This document shows positions 9,445 through 17,994 of a stretch of DNA of 25,251 nucleotides, in pieces. Source of the DNA: an uncultured Oxalobacteraceae bacterium (GTDB lineage: Bacteria; Pseudomonadota; Gammaproteobacteria; Burkholderiales; Burkholderiaceae_D). Every line of letters starts with the position of its first letter. Positions within the stretch are counted from its first letter, which is position 1. The notes under the pieces are model-generated. The model did not search any database and was not told the DNA's origin. It was given only the letters and a program-made list of their open reading frames with translations. The DNA lies in contig CALKVB010000135.1 of assembly GCA_937996605.1 (NCBI GenBank), forward strand, positions 1-25,251, in the 5' to 3' direction. The position numbers and the translations under genes were made by a program.

Positions 9445-9511
9445 CATTATTCATTTTGACGTTCTTCGGTTAGAAAACTTATTGTTTTCGACCAGAACAC
9501 AAAATTCCAAA

Positions 9512-10477
9512 ATGAATGGACCGCTGTGGGGAGGATTGGTGGAAAGCGTTTTTGCATTGGCCACCGATGCCAGCCATTTCAAAGATCCGGTGTTTGAAAA
9601 ATTGAAACAGTTGGAACGAGCCAAGACTCGCAAAAAAGTACTGGACATTCTCCCTCACATCAGTCCGCTCGAGCGAGATCGAATCAATTCTCCGCTACTC
9701 GATCTGCTGGTCGAAGCATCACTTGCAACACGCCAAAACATGGTGAGGCTGGTTCAGAGCAAAGTCGAGCATGTGGAATTCTTTTTGGACCGAGGAATGT
9801 TTCAAGCTCAAACCTTGCTGAGTCATGCTGCCAAACTCGGTCAAACAGAAGTGGTGCGAATGCTGTTGGATCGTGGTGCAGACATCCATGCTGGAAATGA
9901 AGGAGCGTTGCGGGCAGCTGCCAAACGCGGTCACAAAGAGTTGGTGGGAATGCTATTGGATCGTGGCGCAGATATTCACGCGGAAGAAGATGAAGCCTTG
10001 CGGTGGGCTTCTGACAATGGTCACAAAGAGCTGGTGGGGCTTCTGCTTGAACGAGGTGCCAATCTTCATGCCGTTGACGACGAAGCGCTATGGCGGGCTT
10101 CCGTAAATGGTCACAAAGAAGTGGTGGAATTATTGCTGGATCGAGGTGCCAGCATTCATGCCTTATATGACGCAGCATTGCGATTCGCTTCTGAGTTTGG
10201 ACACAAAGAGACGGTGGAATTGCTGTTGGATCGAGGCGCCGACATTCATGCCTTTGAAGACTGGGCATTGCGCATTGCTGCAGAGAATGGTCACAAAGAG
10301 GTGGTGGAGCTTTTGGTCCATCGAGGGGCAGACATCCACGCCATGAACGAATATGCATTTCGTTTCGCTTTCGCACACGGTCACAAAGCGGTGGTGGAAT
10401 TTTTGCTGAATCGCGGCGCCATTGTCTTGCAATACGCTTCCAAAGCTTTTTTGTTGAACCACCGGCGCCAAGAATGA
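9512..10477 (+). CDS. WGGL-domain ankyrin-repeat protein, copy 1
   Basis: The 321-residue protein begins MNGPLWGGLVESV; the frame is open 87 bp further upstream, but this ATG matches the start of the paralogue at 22345. Residues about 5-70 form a domain with WGGL near the start and RINSPLLDLL near the end, shared with the genes at 15399, 16690 and 22345. From about residue 88 there are about seven ankyrin repeats of 30 residues (DRGADIHA..D.ALR.A...GHKE.VELLL), shorter than the canonical 33 and typical of giant-virus ankyrins. Such proteins bind other proteins, often host factors. The gene ends 7 bp from the convergent entry-membrane gene. The minus-strand 230-codon frame across the repeats is a shadow. 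Confidence 0.9.
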   Translation: MNGPLWGGLVESVFALATDASHFKDPVFEKLKQLERAKTRKKVLDILPHISPLERDRINSPLLDLLVEASLATRQNMVRLVQSKVEHVEFFLDRGMFQAQTLLSHAAKLGQTEVVRMLLDRGADIHAGNEGALRAAAKRGHKELVGMLLDRGADIHAEEDEALRWASDNGHKELVGLLLERGANLHAVDDEALWRASVNGHKEVVELLLDRGASIHALYDAALRFASEFGHKETVELLLDRGADIHAFEDWALRIAAENGHKEVVELLVHRGADIHAMNEYAFRFAFAHGHKAVVEFLLNRGAIVLQYASKAFLLNHRRQE

Positions 10478-10484
10478 ATAACGA

Positions 10485-11480
10485 TCAAAAATCCTCCGGA
10501 GGTGCATTCGCCATCAGTTCTTTGCGCAACTTACGATCTTCATTGGCCCGCCAGCTCTTTTGAATCAGTTTGACCGTGGCAAAAATGGCCACAAAGACGA
10601 AAATCACAATCACCACAAACCATACAAAGACCACCACTTGACCCACCGTATGCTTCAAAAACTTGGCGATATCCGAAACACTCTCCGCCACAATATCTCC
10701 CAACTCTCCAATCGTGTTCTGGTTGTTGATGGCAGCTTGAATCTGGTCGGTCTCGGTTTTCTCGAAAATATTATTCATCACATTGTTGGCCTGCAAAAAC
10801 GTCAACACCGACGATTGCACACTTTGCTGCCGAATCCCCGTCACCGCACCACCGCTTGCTGTAAACGTCTGATTCAAATTAATCGTAGCGATTGCGTTAC
10901 TCACTATGTCCGTCGTCAATAAACTCCGAGCGCGATTGGAAATATTCTGCACTAAATCCTCATACGAGTTTGCACCCAACGCCTGCGCCATCGCCGCCAA
11001 AATGTCCCGATGACTCTGCAAACTCTGATTCACCTTGTCCGTAATCGACTGATCAATCGTATTCTGAATGGCATTGGTCAAATCACAATCCGCGTTCGCT
11101 GTTGTTTGAATGATTTGTTCAATGTCGACAAACGAACACATCTTGCAGGGTCCGGTACTTCCCGCATCCATCAACGCTGAGAAAAATGGATTCAAGTCTT
11201 CCTCAATCGGCTTCAAACGCTTCTGACCTGTACGACTACCCGCCGCTTCCATGGCGTCGTACCGCGTAAACTCGGTTTGCTTCAGATTCTCGATCAGACT
11301 CAAACACGCAGAATTATCTGCATACGACCCAGTCGCACCATTTTGAGGCTCGCAATCTATGGACACAATCTGACTGGCCGTGTCACTAACCGCACAGTTC
11401 AATGAAATGCTGGTAATAATCGAAGCCGTTTGCTCATTCACTTCCTTCAAAATCGCCTGGGAACTATTGGATCCACCCAT
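10485..11480 (-). CDS. Myristoylated L1/E248R-like viral entry-membrane protein, paralogue 2
   Basis: The 331-residue protein begins MGGSNSSQ. Gly2 and Ser6 fit the N-myristoylation consensus, and the start strongly recalls asfarvirus E248R (MGGSTSK). A CKMC pair with a DIEQIIQ segment and a following DC correspond to the cysteine framework of the two neighbouring paralogues. A central 'G.AV.GIRQQSVQSS' stretch resembles the L1/E248R core. A strongly hydrophobic helix (about 282-303) is followed by a basic 28-residue tail. L1R/F9L-family proteins sit in the inner virion membrane and take part in fusion. The gene diverges from paralogue 3 across 49 bp. Orthology to E248R is not proven. Confidence 0.8.
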   Translation of the reverse strand: MGGSNSSQAILKEVNEQTASIITSISLNCAVSDTASQIVSIDCEPQNGATGSYADNSACLSLIENLKQTEFTRYDAMEAAGSRTGQKRLKPIEEDLNPFFSALMDAGSTGPCKMCSFVDIEQIIQTTANADCDLTNAIQNTIDQSITDKVNQSLQSHRDILAAMAQALGANSYEDLVQNISNRARSLLTTDIVSNAIATINLNQTFTASGGAVTGIRQQSVQSSVLTFLQANNVMNNIFEKTETDQIQAAINNQNTIGELGDIVAESVSDIAKFLKHTVGQVVVFVWFVVIVIFVFVAIFATVKLIQKSWRANEDRKLRKELMANAPPEDF

Positions 11481-11529
11481 TCACTCCTGTTTCTTTTTTG
11501 CTTCCGTAGAGGAAAAAACTAAAGACCAA
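11481..11529. promoter_or_regulatory. 49-bp bidirectional promoter between two entry-membrane genes
   Basis: The spacer between the divergent start codons contains a T/C-rich half (ttctttttt) and an A-rich half (ggaaaaaac), giving each gene an A-rich upstream stretch. It must serve both genes, which suggests matched, probably late, expression of two parts of one complex. Confidence 0.45.
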
Positions 11530-12528
11530 ATGGCCTTACCCATCATGGCCGGAGCCGCTGTCGGCATCGGTTTGTACGACATTCTTTCCGGAAAAGGCGG
11601 AGACAAACTCACCATCGTCAACAACATCACCAATGAAGCCACCATCACCTCATTCGTCAGTGTAGCCACCCAATGCTTCTCCACCACAACCTCGGAACAA
11701 ACCATAACCCTACCCGTCAACTCTGGTAGTGACGAACAAAGCAAAGCATGCGGTGACCCAGACATTGGCTGCAACGCCGCCGTGCAAGCCGTGATTGCAA
11801 AACGAGCTGGTCTGGCACAGAAATGGGGCATCAACGCCGGAGAAACCACGGCGACACCATGTGAAAACATATGCAGAGGCGTCATCGTCAAACGACTGGA
11901 CCAAGAAAGTGTACTGAAAAGCGTGGCAAACTGTAGCATTGATAGCACCATCACCAACAATATTCAGCAAAGCATGAAGGAACAACTCGACTCCCAAGTC
12001 ACCAACCAAGAAGACATTTTTGGACAATTGGGCAGCATCTTCGCCGGCACACGAGAATCCATCAACAATGACCTTTCCCATGTGCTGACACAAAATCTTC
12101 AACAAGAATTTGTCAGTAATCTGACCACTCAACTCGCCAACCGTCAAACCATCTCTGTCACAGGCACCTCCATCTACGCCGAAGGCATCACCCAACAACT
12201 CACGGGAAGCGTCTTTGGAACCTTGAAAGTCACCAATACCATCACCGATCAACTGACCCAATCTTCCGATTTCAGCTTACAACAAACGCTGAAAAACATC
12301 AATGACTCTGTCGGCGACCTTGGAAAGGATTTCCTATCTGTTGTCGACTCGGTATCCAGCATCATCGACACCTTAGTTGGTCAACTCCTCTTCATCATCG
12401 GTGGCATCCTTGTTGCCATCTTGCTCATCATTGGCGCCTTGTTTTTGTGCTCCAAGAGTGTGCAATCCGCGGCATTAAACTGGCTAGGTGAAAAACTGGA
12501 ACCTGCCGAAAAAGCCACTGAGAAATAA
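11530..12528 (+). CDS. L1/F9/E248R-like viral entry-membrane protein, paralogue 3
   Basis: I place the start at the ATG at 11530 (MALPIMAGAAVG), giving 332 residues. The frame is open upstream to 11380 but that part lies inside the divergent gene. The protein has a CENIC pair, a following NC (VANCSIDSTITNNI), a central 'VTGTSIYAEGITQQLTGSV' stretch matching the L1/E248R core of paralogue 2, and a C-terminal transmembrane helix (about 285-307) ending in a charged tail. An extra Gly/Ala-rich hydrophobic stretch lies at the N-terminus, and there is no Met-Gly start. It most likely works with the other two paralogues in a membrane-entry complex (inference). Confidence 0.75.
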   Translation: MALPIMAGAAVGIGLYDILSGKGGDKLTIVNNITNEATITSFVSVATQCFSTTTSEQTITLPVNSGSDEQSKACGDPDIGCNAAVQAVIAKRAGLAQKWGINAGETTATPCENICRGVIVKRLDQESVLKSVANCSIDSTITNNIQQSMKEQLDSQVTNQEDIFGQLGSIFAGTRESINNDLSHVLTQNLQQEFVSNLTTQLANRQTISVTGTSIYAEGITQQLTGSVFGTLKVTNTITDQLTQSSDFSLQQTLKNINDSVGDLGKDFLSVVDSVSSIIDTLVGQLLFIIGGILVAILLIIGALFLCSKSVQSAALNWLGEKLEPAEKATEK

Positions 12529-12591
12529 AATATCCTTTTCAAACCATGATCTTCCATGTTACGTCTCATCTGATCATCGTACATACATTTC

Positions 12592-13482
12592 ATGGAACAA
12601 ACCATTCTAGACCAAGTGTTTCGCGTTGAACCGGTGATGCATCCCGTGAGGCCACCTGCCGTTGAACCCACCGATGTTGTCGCCCTCACCAAACCGTGTG
12701 AGGGATCCGCCATCCCGTGTTCCATGGACTTGTCCGCCATCGCCGACGTATTGGTACCCCACGTCCCCTGCCTGCCCCAAGCCTGCTTCGGGACATTTTC
12801 GTTCCCAAACACCCTTTGGGAAGTGCTACGACACACTCAAGCCTACGAATGGATCCACCGCAGTTGTTGCAATGACCGGCAGCCCAACAGCATTCGAATC
12901 GATGCCTCCAGAGAAATAACCCAAGAATGGAACCAATTTTGGGGCGCATGGTGCCGACCGCCGCAACACCGCGTGGCCGCGTTTTGGTGGTGCGAATCCA
13001 TGCTCACCGATGTGGAATACGTGGAAGGCTGGGAACGATGTGGAGTCTTTGTTCAACGCATTCTAGACATGGCTTGGGGCATTCACATCGCCACCGCCGC
13101 CACCACCTGTTTTGAACGAGTGGAATGGGTCTCGCCTGTCCACAGTGACGCCCCGCGACGATGGATCTATCTAGTGGCATACCGGTCCAAACAACGTCCA
13201 TGCTTTCAACCCCTCTCCGCCAAAATCCAAACCACCCAACGTGTGAAAACTTCCTTGCTGCTGTTTTTGCAAGAATGGAAACGAGTGTACCAAAGAACCA
13301 TTCTGCGTTCCAATTTTCTCACGCCCTTTTTGCTTCATACTCCACCCGACCGACCCTTGCCCATCGACGAACACTTGTTCCTCAAACATCCCCTAGCGGT
13401 CGAAGCCCGGCAAGCCTCCGACATGGCATGGCAATTTGCTCAAGCGGTTCATCAAAAACACCACGAAGAATATATTCCATAA
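12592..13482 (+). CDS. Unknown Trp/Cys-rich protein
   Basis: The 296-residue protein starts MEQTILDQVF, 63 bp after the preceding stop. I recognise no family. The N-terminal about 70 residues are Pro/Cys-rich (PCEGSAIPCS, HVPCLPQACFG). The middle is rich in Trp (EWNQFWGAWC, AFWWCES, WERCG, MAWGIH), and the C-terminal half looks alpha-helical with basic residues. There is no signal peptide or transmembrane segment. The length, the clean start and the absence of competing frames make it a real gene. The scattered cysteines could bind metal or form disulfides, but no spaced motif is obvious. Confidence 0.75.
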   Translation: MEQTILDQVFRVEPVMHPVRPPAVEPTDVVALTKPCEGSAIPCSMDLSAIADVLVPHVPCLPQACFGTFSFPNTLWEVLRHTQAYEWIHRSCCNDRQPNSIRIDASREITQEWNQFWGAWCRPPQHRVAAFWWCESMLTDVEYVEGWERCGVFVQRILDMAWGIHIATAATTCFERVEWVSPVHSDAPRRWIYLVAYRSKQRPCFQPLSAKIQTTQRVKTSLLLFLQEWKRVYQRTILRSNFLTPFLLHTPPDRPLPIDEHLFLKHPLAVEARQASDMAWQFAQAVHQKHHEEYIP

Positions 13483-13525
13483 ACATAAACCACCAATAAA
13501 CCATTTCAACATTTTGGTTTAGTTG

Positions 13526-13630
13526 ATGATGGAATACTTTATGCAAGGAAACGAAGAGTTTGGCATCATTGTCTGCAGAGCGTTGTCCAGCGCATCCCTT
13601 CGCCACTTGTCCTCTCCTTGGAAGTACTAG
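13526..13630 (+). CDS. Possible 34-residue mini-ORF in the 13483-13694 spacer
   Basis: The 212-bp gap between two convergent genes contains a short frame, MMEYFMQGNEEFGIIV..., ending PWKY. It follows an A/T-rich stretch. It may be a small gene or the remnant of a longer one; coding status cannot be decided from sequence alone. I see nothing else in the gap. Confidence 0.2.
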   Translation: MMEYFMQGNEEFGIIVCRALSSASLRHLSSPWKY

Positions 13631-13694
13631 CTCTACAAAGCAAAACAATGTATTGAAAGCAAAATTTATGCCCCATGAAACATCGAAACCTAGC

Positions 13695-14210
13695 CTACCA
13701 TAGCGGAATGCGTTTTTCTCGAGTGAATGTAGAAAACGGAAAAACTTCGAAGAGACGATATCGAACGACGACAGTAACTTTGTCGTCTCGAATTTGATTC
13801 GTCAGCTTGTGGAACCATTCTGGCTCCGTTGAACTCTCCTTGGGACGAATGGTGCAAATCGGTATGATCGCATCTCGAGCAAAGCCGCGCGGAGGGTCGA
13901 GTCTCTCCGAGAGCACACTTTCGGCTCCAATGTTCCAATCCCCAGCGTTTGGCAAGATTTCAGAAATTTTACGAAATTGTTTGCGATCACAGCCTGTTTT
14001 TTCTGCAGTAAAATAGATGGTCTCGATAAACATGGGTCCGAAACCGATGTTCCCGAATTTGATTTCTGCCTTTGGATCCTTCACATCTGCTCCAGCTTCA
14101 CCGCGAATATATGCAGTTGGGGTCGGTAGTAAACTTTGAACGCCCACTGCAGCCGTCACACTAGCGGCAACCGCATGCACGACACGTACAGCAGTTTGCA
14201 CTGATTGCAT
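13695..14210 (-). CDS. Unknown protein with hydrophobic N-terminus
   Basis: The 171-residue protein starts MQSVQTAVRVVHAV. Residues about 5-27 are Ala/Val-rich and could be a weak membrane anchor or amphipathic helix. The rest contains KAEIKFGNIGFGPMFIETIYF, reminiscent of the 'N.GxGPaiI' segment of small beta-sandwich proteins of unknown function in bacteria. That resemblance is from memory and weak. The frame ends RIPLW. The gene converges with the unknown gene at 12592 and is divergent from the gene at 14377. An A/T-rich TTATAA lies about 36 bp upstream of its start. Shorter overlapping frames on both strands have less coherent composition. Confidence 0.65.
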   Translation of the reverse strand: MQSVQTAVRVVHAVAASVTAAVGVQSLLPTPTAYIRGEAGADVKDPKAEIKFGNIGFGPMFIETIYFTAEKTGCDRKQFRKISEILPNAGDWNIGAESVLSERLDPPRGFARDAIIPICTIRPKESSTEPEWFHKLTNQIRDDKVTVVVRYRLFEVFPFSTFTREKRIPLW

Positions 14211-14376
14211 CGCTTGGTTTTTTCATCCATTCGATTTCAAAACAATTATAAACACTTGTACTTTGATCGAGCTTGCAAAACTCAGCATATTGATCACCAC
14301 ATCTCCAAACCCCAAAACGTGCAAAACCAATTATTGACACGCGGAGGACATTCGAACAGGAAGAAACAAAAACGTC
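14211..14376. promoter_or_regulatory. Divergent intergenic region with TTATAA
   Basis: This 166-bp A/T-rich spacer lies between divergent start codons. A palindromic TTATAA at 14246-14251, inside tttataatt on the minus strand, is placed to serve the minus-strand gene. An A-rich stretch (gaagaaacaaaaa) lies directly before the ATG at 14377. No further structure is evident. Confidence 0.35.
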
Positions 14377-14961
14377 ATGGGTCTTTACGAACTCAGCGTG
14401 TCCATTCCCATCAGTGACTATTTGAAAGCCAAGGCCTTGTGTCGAGCCGAAGCGGAACTCAATCATCAAGTGGTGGTGAGAGATAACACCTCCACAGAGC
14501 AAAAGGTATTACGGACAGAAGAACTCGTCGTCAGCAAATGGGCGTATCGAAACACTGAAAAAGATGCCATTGAACGAGCGGTGGGCCTGGCCCAGTTTTT
14601 CATCAGCGAAGGTATTCGTGTGGATCAAATGCAAGTCAAGGCCGACATTGACCTTTTGCCCAGCGACTACGTGTTGAAACCCGAAGAAGCCTTTGAATTT
14701 CGAATTCAAGTGCCGGTTGCCAATCCCGACGAATACACCCGATTTGTCCAATTGTGCCGAAACCATGGCGCCCGAACTCACGACGTGGTCAAATCCGAAT
14801 CCATGGACTTTGTCCCTGTCGGAACCCTGCAGATTCATCAAGGGTCCAAACAAGACGCCATGGAGAAAAACTCGGCATGGATTCAAGCCGTAAAACTCCA
14901 AAAGTTTCGCATCAGTTTCAAAGTCAGACAAGACATTATTCTATTCCATCACGTTCTTTGA
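14377..14961 (+). CDS. Unknown protein made of two similar halves
   Basis: The 194-residue protein starts MGLYELSVSIPI. I recognise no family, but the two halves align. Residues about 3-95 (LSVSIPI.DY......LCRAEA ... EKDAIERAVGLAQFFI ... VKADI) match residues about 105-190 (FRIQVPVANPDEY...VQLCR ... KQDAMEKNSAWIQAV ... VRQDI). Each half reads as strand-helix-strand-strand-helix-strand, suggesting a duplicated ferredoxin-like alpha/beta fold. There are no membrane segments or zinc motifs. The start codon follows an A-rich stretch, and the Skp1-like gene begins 63 bp after its stop, so both may be expressed together. Confidence 0.7.
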   Translation: MGLYELSVSIPISDYLKAKALCRAEAELNHQVVVRDNTSTEQKVLRTEELVVSKWAYRNTEKDAIERAVGLAQFFISEGIRVDQMQVKADIDLLPSDYVLKPEEAFEFRIQVPVANPDEYTRFVQLCRNHGARTHDVVKSESMDFVPVGTLQIHQGSKQDAMEKNSAWIQAVKLQKFRISFKVRQDIILFHHVL

Positions 14962-15024
14962 GTGGTTTCAAGTTTGTTTTCAATACGTATATCCTTCCAT
15001 CGAATGATTGATACAATCTGTTCC

Positions 15025-15396
15025 ATGACATCCATAAAACTCTTCAATCAAAATGGACACTCCATCATCTTGGAGCCTTCCAAAGCCCAACAATCTTCCG
15101 TGCTCAAAGCCAAAATGGAACTCGGATCCGATCAAGACGTAGCCCTTCATGACGCCTCCGACAAGGTACTCGACTTGCTTCCCCTGGCATGGCACAAAAA
15201 ACACCGCGAACAACTATTCGACACCCATCGAGAACTATTCTACGAATTGTTAAACTTGGTTCACTTTCTCGACATTCCATCCTTGGAACTCTCACTGGTC
15301 AAACAATTGGCTCGCCGCTGTGCTCGATTGTCCCATGATCAATGGGAATTGCAATTGGTGCCTCTTGTATGTGCCAAACGAAAAATGTATTCTTGA
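15025..15396 (+). CDS. Skp1/elongin-C-like POZ protein
   Basis: I choose the ATG at 15025 (MTSIKLFNQNG) because it reproduces the Skp1 N-terminus (M.SIKLQSSDG); the frame is also open from a GTG at 14962 and an ATG at 15004. The 123-residue protein follows the Skp1/POZ pattern: strand SIKLF, strand HSIILE, a helix with SSVLKAK, then the diagnostic ELLNLVHFLDIPSLELSLVK at 74-93, equivalent to ELi.AANYLdIkpLLdltck. Skp1 links F-box proteins to cullin ubiquitin ligases. It is shorter than cellular Skp1 (about 160) and ends soon after the POZ core, so the usual C-terminal F-box-binding helices look missing or divergent; the length is closer to elongin C. It is convergent, 2 bp apart, with a WGGL-domain gene. 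Confidence 0.75.
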   Translation: MTSIKLFNQNGHSIILEPSKAQQSSVLKAKMELGSDQDVALHDASDKVLDLLPLAWHKKHREQLFDTHRELFYELLNLVHFLDIPSLELSLVKQLARRCARLSHDQWELQLVPLVCAKRKMYS

Positions 15397-15398
15397 AT

Positions 15399-16634
15399 TC
15401 AATCTTTGATCACACCTTGCACCACTCGAGCTAATCCAGCATACTGATGACGAATGGATTCAAACTGAGACTGAGTCATCGTGCAACCATGCTGCATCAA
15501 CAGTCGGACAATGGTCTTCTTGTCTCTGAATGCGGCCAACCCTTTTGCATGTCGTCGAGTATGCGAATGTACGATAATCGCCTCATACAGCGCATCATTC
15601 GGAATCGGCGCTTTGTCGTGCAACAGAGCATGTACATAAGGAATATCAAGACAGTTAAAGGCTTCACGAAATTCCTTCCCGGTTGCACGATACCCAAGCT
15701 TCACAACACATTTGTACATATCCAGAGAAGTAGGTGTGACTGCGATTGGAACCAAGGGAATAGACAGTGTTTTCAATTGGTCAAAGATGGATTTCCAATC
15801 GGAACTCTCAAGTGCTTGTCGAGCCACGAAGGATACGAGGGGACGTGTGTTCACTCCCAAGGCGTGCAGTCCTTGCAGCAATTTCAGATTCTCCTGGACG
15901 GACGCAAATCGTTGGGTCAAGGCGTTCATAGGTTCACCATGATCCAACACCCATTTGGCAATATGGGGAGCCATGTGAAGATACGCTCGGTGACGCAAAA
16001 TGAATCCACTGATTTCCTTCAAGGACAACATCTTCGACTCCAGTATCATGTCCAACACTTGACACGATGTCGTGCGAAGCACGATGTCTCTCGATCGGTT
16101 TACTGTTAGCGGAGTCACTGTCCATATTCGCGCCAACATTTGCGGAGAGCTATGTCCGAATACACTGTCGTAGCTGTACTCATTCAAATCCAAGCCTCGA
16201 CCATCCAGAAGAAACTCCAAGGCCTCCATGGCGTTTCCAACAATGATTTGCTTCATCATACACAGATATTGCGCGTGTCGGTAATGAAAGGGCGATCCAT
16301 CATTGAATCCAAAGGAAAACATAACGTTTCCCATGTGGTTGGCAACTAAAAACGCCTTAAGCAATTGATCCAACAATCGCGAATTGATGCGGTTGACCCA
16401 TGAGTCCACGTCGGGCTCCATCGAAGGCCAATCGTATTTTTGAAACACCTTGATCACCTCGTACAAAGACTTGCAACCTTCCAACGCTTGCAATCGATCG
16501 ACTAAGGTCGGCTCGATCTTGATCAATTCTTCCACTGCTACAGACTCGCCATATTGCTCTGTTAAAGTTTCGACTAACCCACCCCACTGACACTGAATGA
16601 GCGCTCGCTCTCGCTTCTCTGCGTAGGAATCCAT
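15399..16634 (-). CDS. WGGL-domain protein with degenerate repeats, tandem copy 1
   Basis: The 411-residue protein starts MDSYAEKRERALIQCQWGGL. The first about 100 residues are nearly the same as in the next gene (QALEGCKSLYEVIKVFQKY) and end RINSRLLDQLL, matching the WGGL ... RINSPLLD domain of the ankyrin proteins at 9512 and 22345. The remainder diverges strongly and contains faint ankyrin-like pieces, for example 'AMEALEFLLDGRGLDLN' and near the C-terminus 'IVRLLMQHGCTM', suggesting eroded repeats. It probably binds proteins through its variable part; the target is unknown. It follows its paralogue on the same strand, 55 bp away. Confidence 0.85.
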   Translation of the reverse strand: MDSYAEKRERALIQCQWGGLVETLTEQYGESVAVEELIKIEPTLVDRLQALEGCKSLYEVIKVFQKYDWPSMEPDVDSWVNRINSRLLDQLLKAFLVANHMGNVMFSFGFNDGSPFHYRHAQYLCMMKQIIVGNAMEALEFLLDGRGLDLNEYSYDSVFGHSSPQMLARIWTVTPLTVNRSRDIVLRTTSCQVLDMILESKMLSLKEISGFILRHRAYLHMAPHIAKWVLDHGEPMNALTQRFASVQENLKLLQGLHALGVNTRPLVSFVARQALESSDWKSIFDQLKTLSIPLVPIAVTPTSLDMYKCVVKLGYRATGKEFREAFNCLDIPYVHALLHDKAPIPNDALYEAIIVHSHTRRHAKGLAAFRDKKTIVRLLMQHGCTMTQSQFESIRHQYAGLARVVQGVIKD

Positions 16635-16689
16635 TTTCTTTTTCTTTATGATTGGAACAAGTCAATCGTTACGCACTTTCTCAAAACCA

Positions 16690-17949
16690 TCACTGAACTG
16701 CGGATTGAACCAGTTTGGCAAAACCTGGTCGAGTATTTTGAAGAGTGGAATGATCCGCCGCTGTCATCTTGCAGCCATGTTCCATCAAAAGTCGAAGCAC
16801 CGTCTGCTTGAACCAACGGGAATCTGTGCTTGGTTTACGTTGCAAATGCTTCGGAAGAGACGGCGTGTGAATCAACATCCACAACGCATTCGCAGGAAGG
16901 GGCACCTGATGGGCTAACAGGGCCTTGACATAATCGATGTCAAAGGATGAAAACGCATGTTGGTACACATCGGAAGTCGCCCGATACCCGCACTTGTAAA
17001 GTTGTTTGTAGAGATTCAAGTTCACAGGTCGCTCTTTCACAGAAGACAATGGAATCTGGAGCTCCGCTAGTTCTTGCAAAATATCGTACCAAAATCCTTG
17101 AGTATGAGCTGCATTGCGTAGGGCGCGATCCGCGATCATAATACCATACCACTCGACGTGCTCCCTTTTGGTCCCAAGGGTGATGAGTTCCTTGAGGAAT
17201 TGGATATCCGGACTCAAAAAATAATTTCTGATGCGAATGCGTACAGAACCATGCTCAAGTGCCCACTTGACCACCGTTGCACAGGGATGCCAACCGTTGG
17301 ATTCAATGCATTCGAACATTTGTTCCAAGGAAAGCAGCTTCGATTCCAAGATGATGTCCAACACTCGATCAGAGTGGGTCTTTTGAACGATGCTTCGTGC
17401 TTCTTTCGAATTCATTGACGGCATGCGCGACAAAATCTTGGGAGAACTATGTCCAAACATGGAAGCATAGTTATACTCAGAAAGGTCGACAAGGCCGCGA
17501 TCCAGAACAAAGTCCCACGCCTCCATCGCTTCATTCGTCATCACATGCTCCATCATACGCAAATACATGAGGTGCCGAACATGAAAAGGCATACCTTGGC
17601 AAATGCCATAATACGTAAACTGATCTTTCGACATTTCAACCACCTGTACAGCGTATGTGAACGCTCGAGAAAGTTGATCCAATAACGGAGAATTGATCCG
17701 ATTCATCCACGAATCCGCATTCGGCTCAATGGAAGGCCAATCGTACGCATACTTTTGAAACACCTTGATCACCTCGTACAACGACTTACAACCTTCCAGC
17801 GCTTGTAAACGTTCCACTATAGTGGGTTCGATCTTGGTTAATTCTTCCACCGCCACCCACTCGCCATATTGCTCCAACAACGTCTCAATCAAGCCACCCC
17901 ATTGGCACTGAAGAAACGATCTCTCCCGCTTTCCTCCAGATGAATCCAT
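16690..17949 (-). CDS. WGGL-domain protein with degenerate repeats, tandem copy 2
   Basis: The 419-residue protein starts MDSSGGKRERSFLQCQWGGL. It is a tandem duplicate of the gene at 15399-16634. The N-terminal domain is highly conserved apart from a two-residue insertion (QKYAYDWPS versus QKYDWPS), while the C-terminal repeat region is only loosely similar (GYRAT..., LLMEHGCKMT versus LLMQHGCTMT). The domain ends RINSPLLDQL. It shares a 45-bp spacer with the divergent small membrane protein gene at 17995. The conserved head and fast-changing body fit a constant adaptor domain with variable target binding (inference). Confidence 0.85.
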   Translation of the reverse strand: MDSSGGKRERSFLQCQWGGLIETLLEQYGEWVAVEELTKIEPTIVERLQALEGCKSLYEVIKVFQKYAYDWPSIEPNADSWMNRINSPLLDQLSRAFTYAVQVVEMSKDQFTYYGICQGMPFHVRHLMYLRMMEHVMTNEAMEAWDFVLDRGLVDLSEYNYASMFGHSSPKILSRMPSMNSKEARSIVQKTHSDRVLDIILESKLLSLEQMFECIESNGWHPCATVVKWALEHGSVRIRIRNYFLSPDIQFLKELITLGTKREHVEWYGIMIADRALRNAAHTQGFWYDILQELAELQIPLSSVKERPVNLNLYKQLYKCGYRATSDVYQHAFSSFDIDYVKALLAHQVPLPANALWMLIHTPSLPKHLQRKPSTDSRWFKQTVLRLLMEHGCKMTAADHSTLQNTRPGFAKLVQSAVQ

Positions 17950-17994
17950 TTGGAACAGGACGTTTTCAAACTATGGCGCCTAGAATAAAACAAG
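17950..17994. promoter_or_regulatory. 45-bp bidirectional promoter region
   Basis: This spacer separates the divergent starts of the WGGL gene at 17949 (minus) and the small membrane protein gene at 17995 (plus). It contains gaataaaacaag directly before the plus ATG. No consensus element was recognised. Confidence 0.35.

Noticed and set aside
9684..10376. 230-codon minus-strand frame
   Set aside because: Lies over the ankyrin repeats and simply repeats with their 90-bp period; the plus strand encodes clear ankyrin units.
11380..11529. Upstream extension of the third entry-membrane gene
   Set aside because: It would overlap the divergent paralogue's coding start; the ATG at 11530 leaves a normal spacer.
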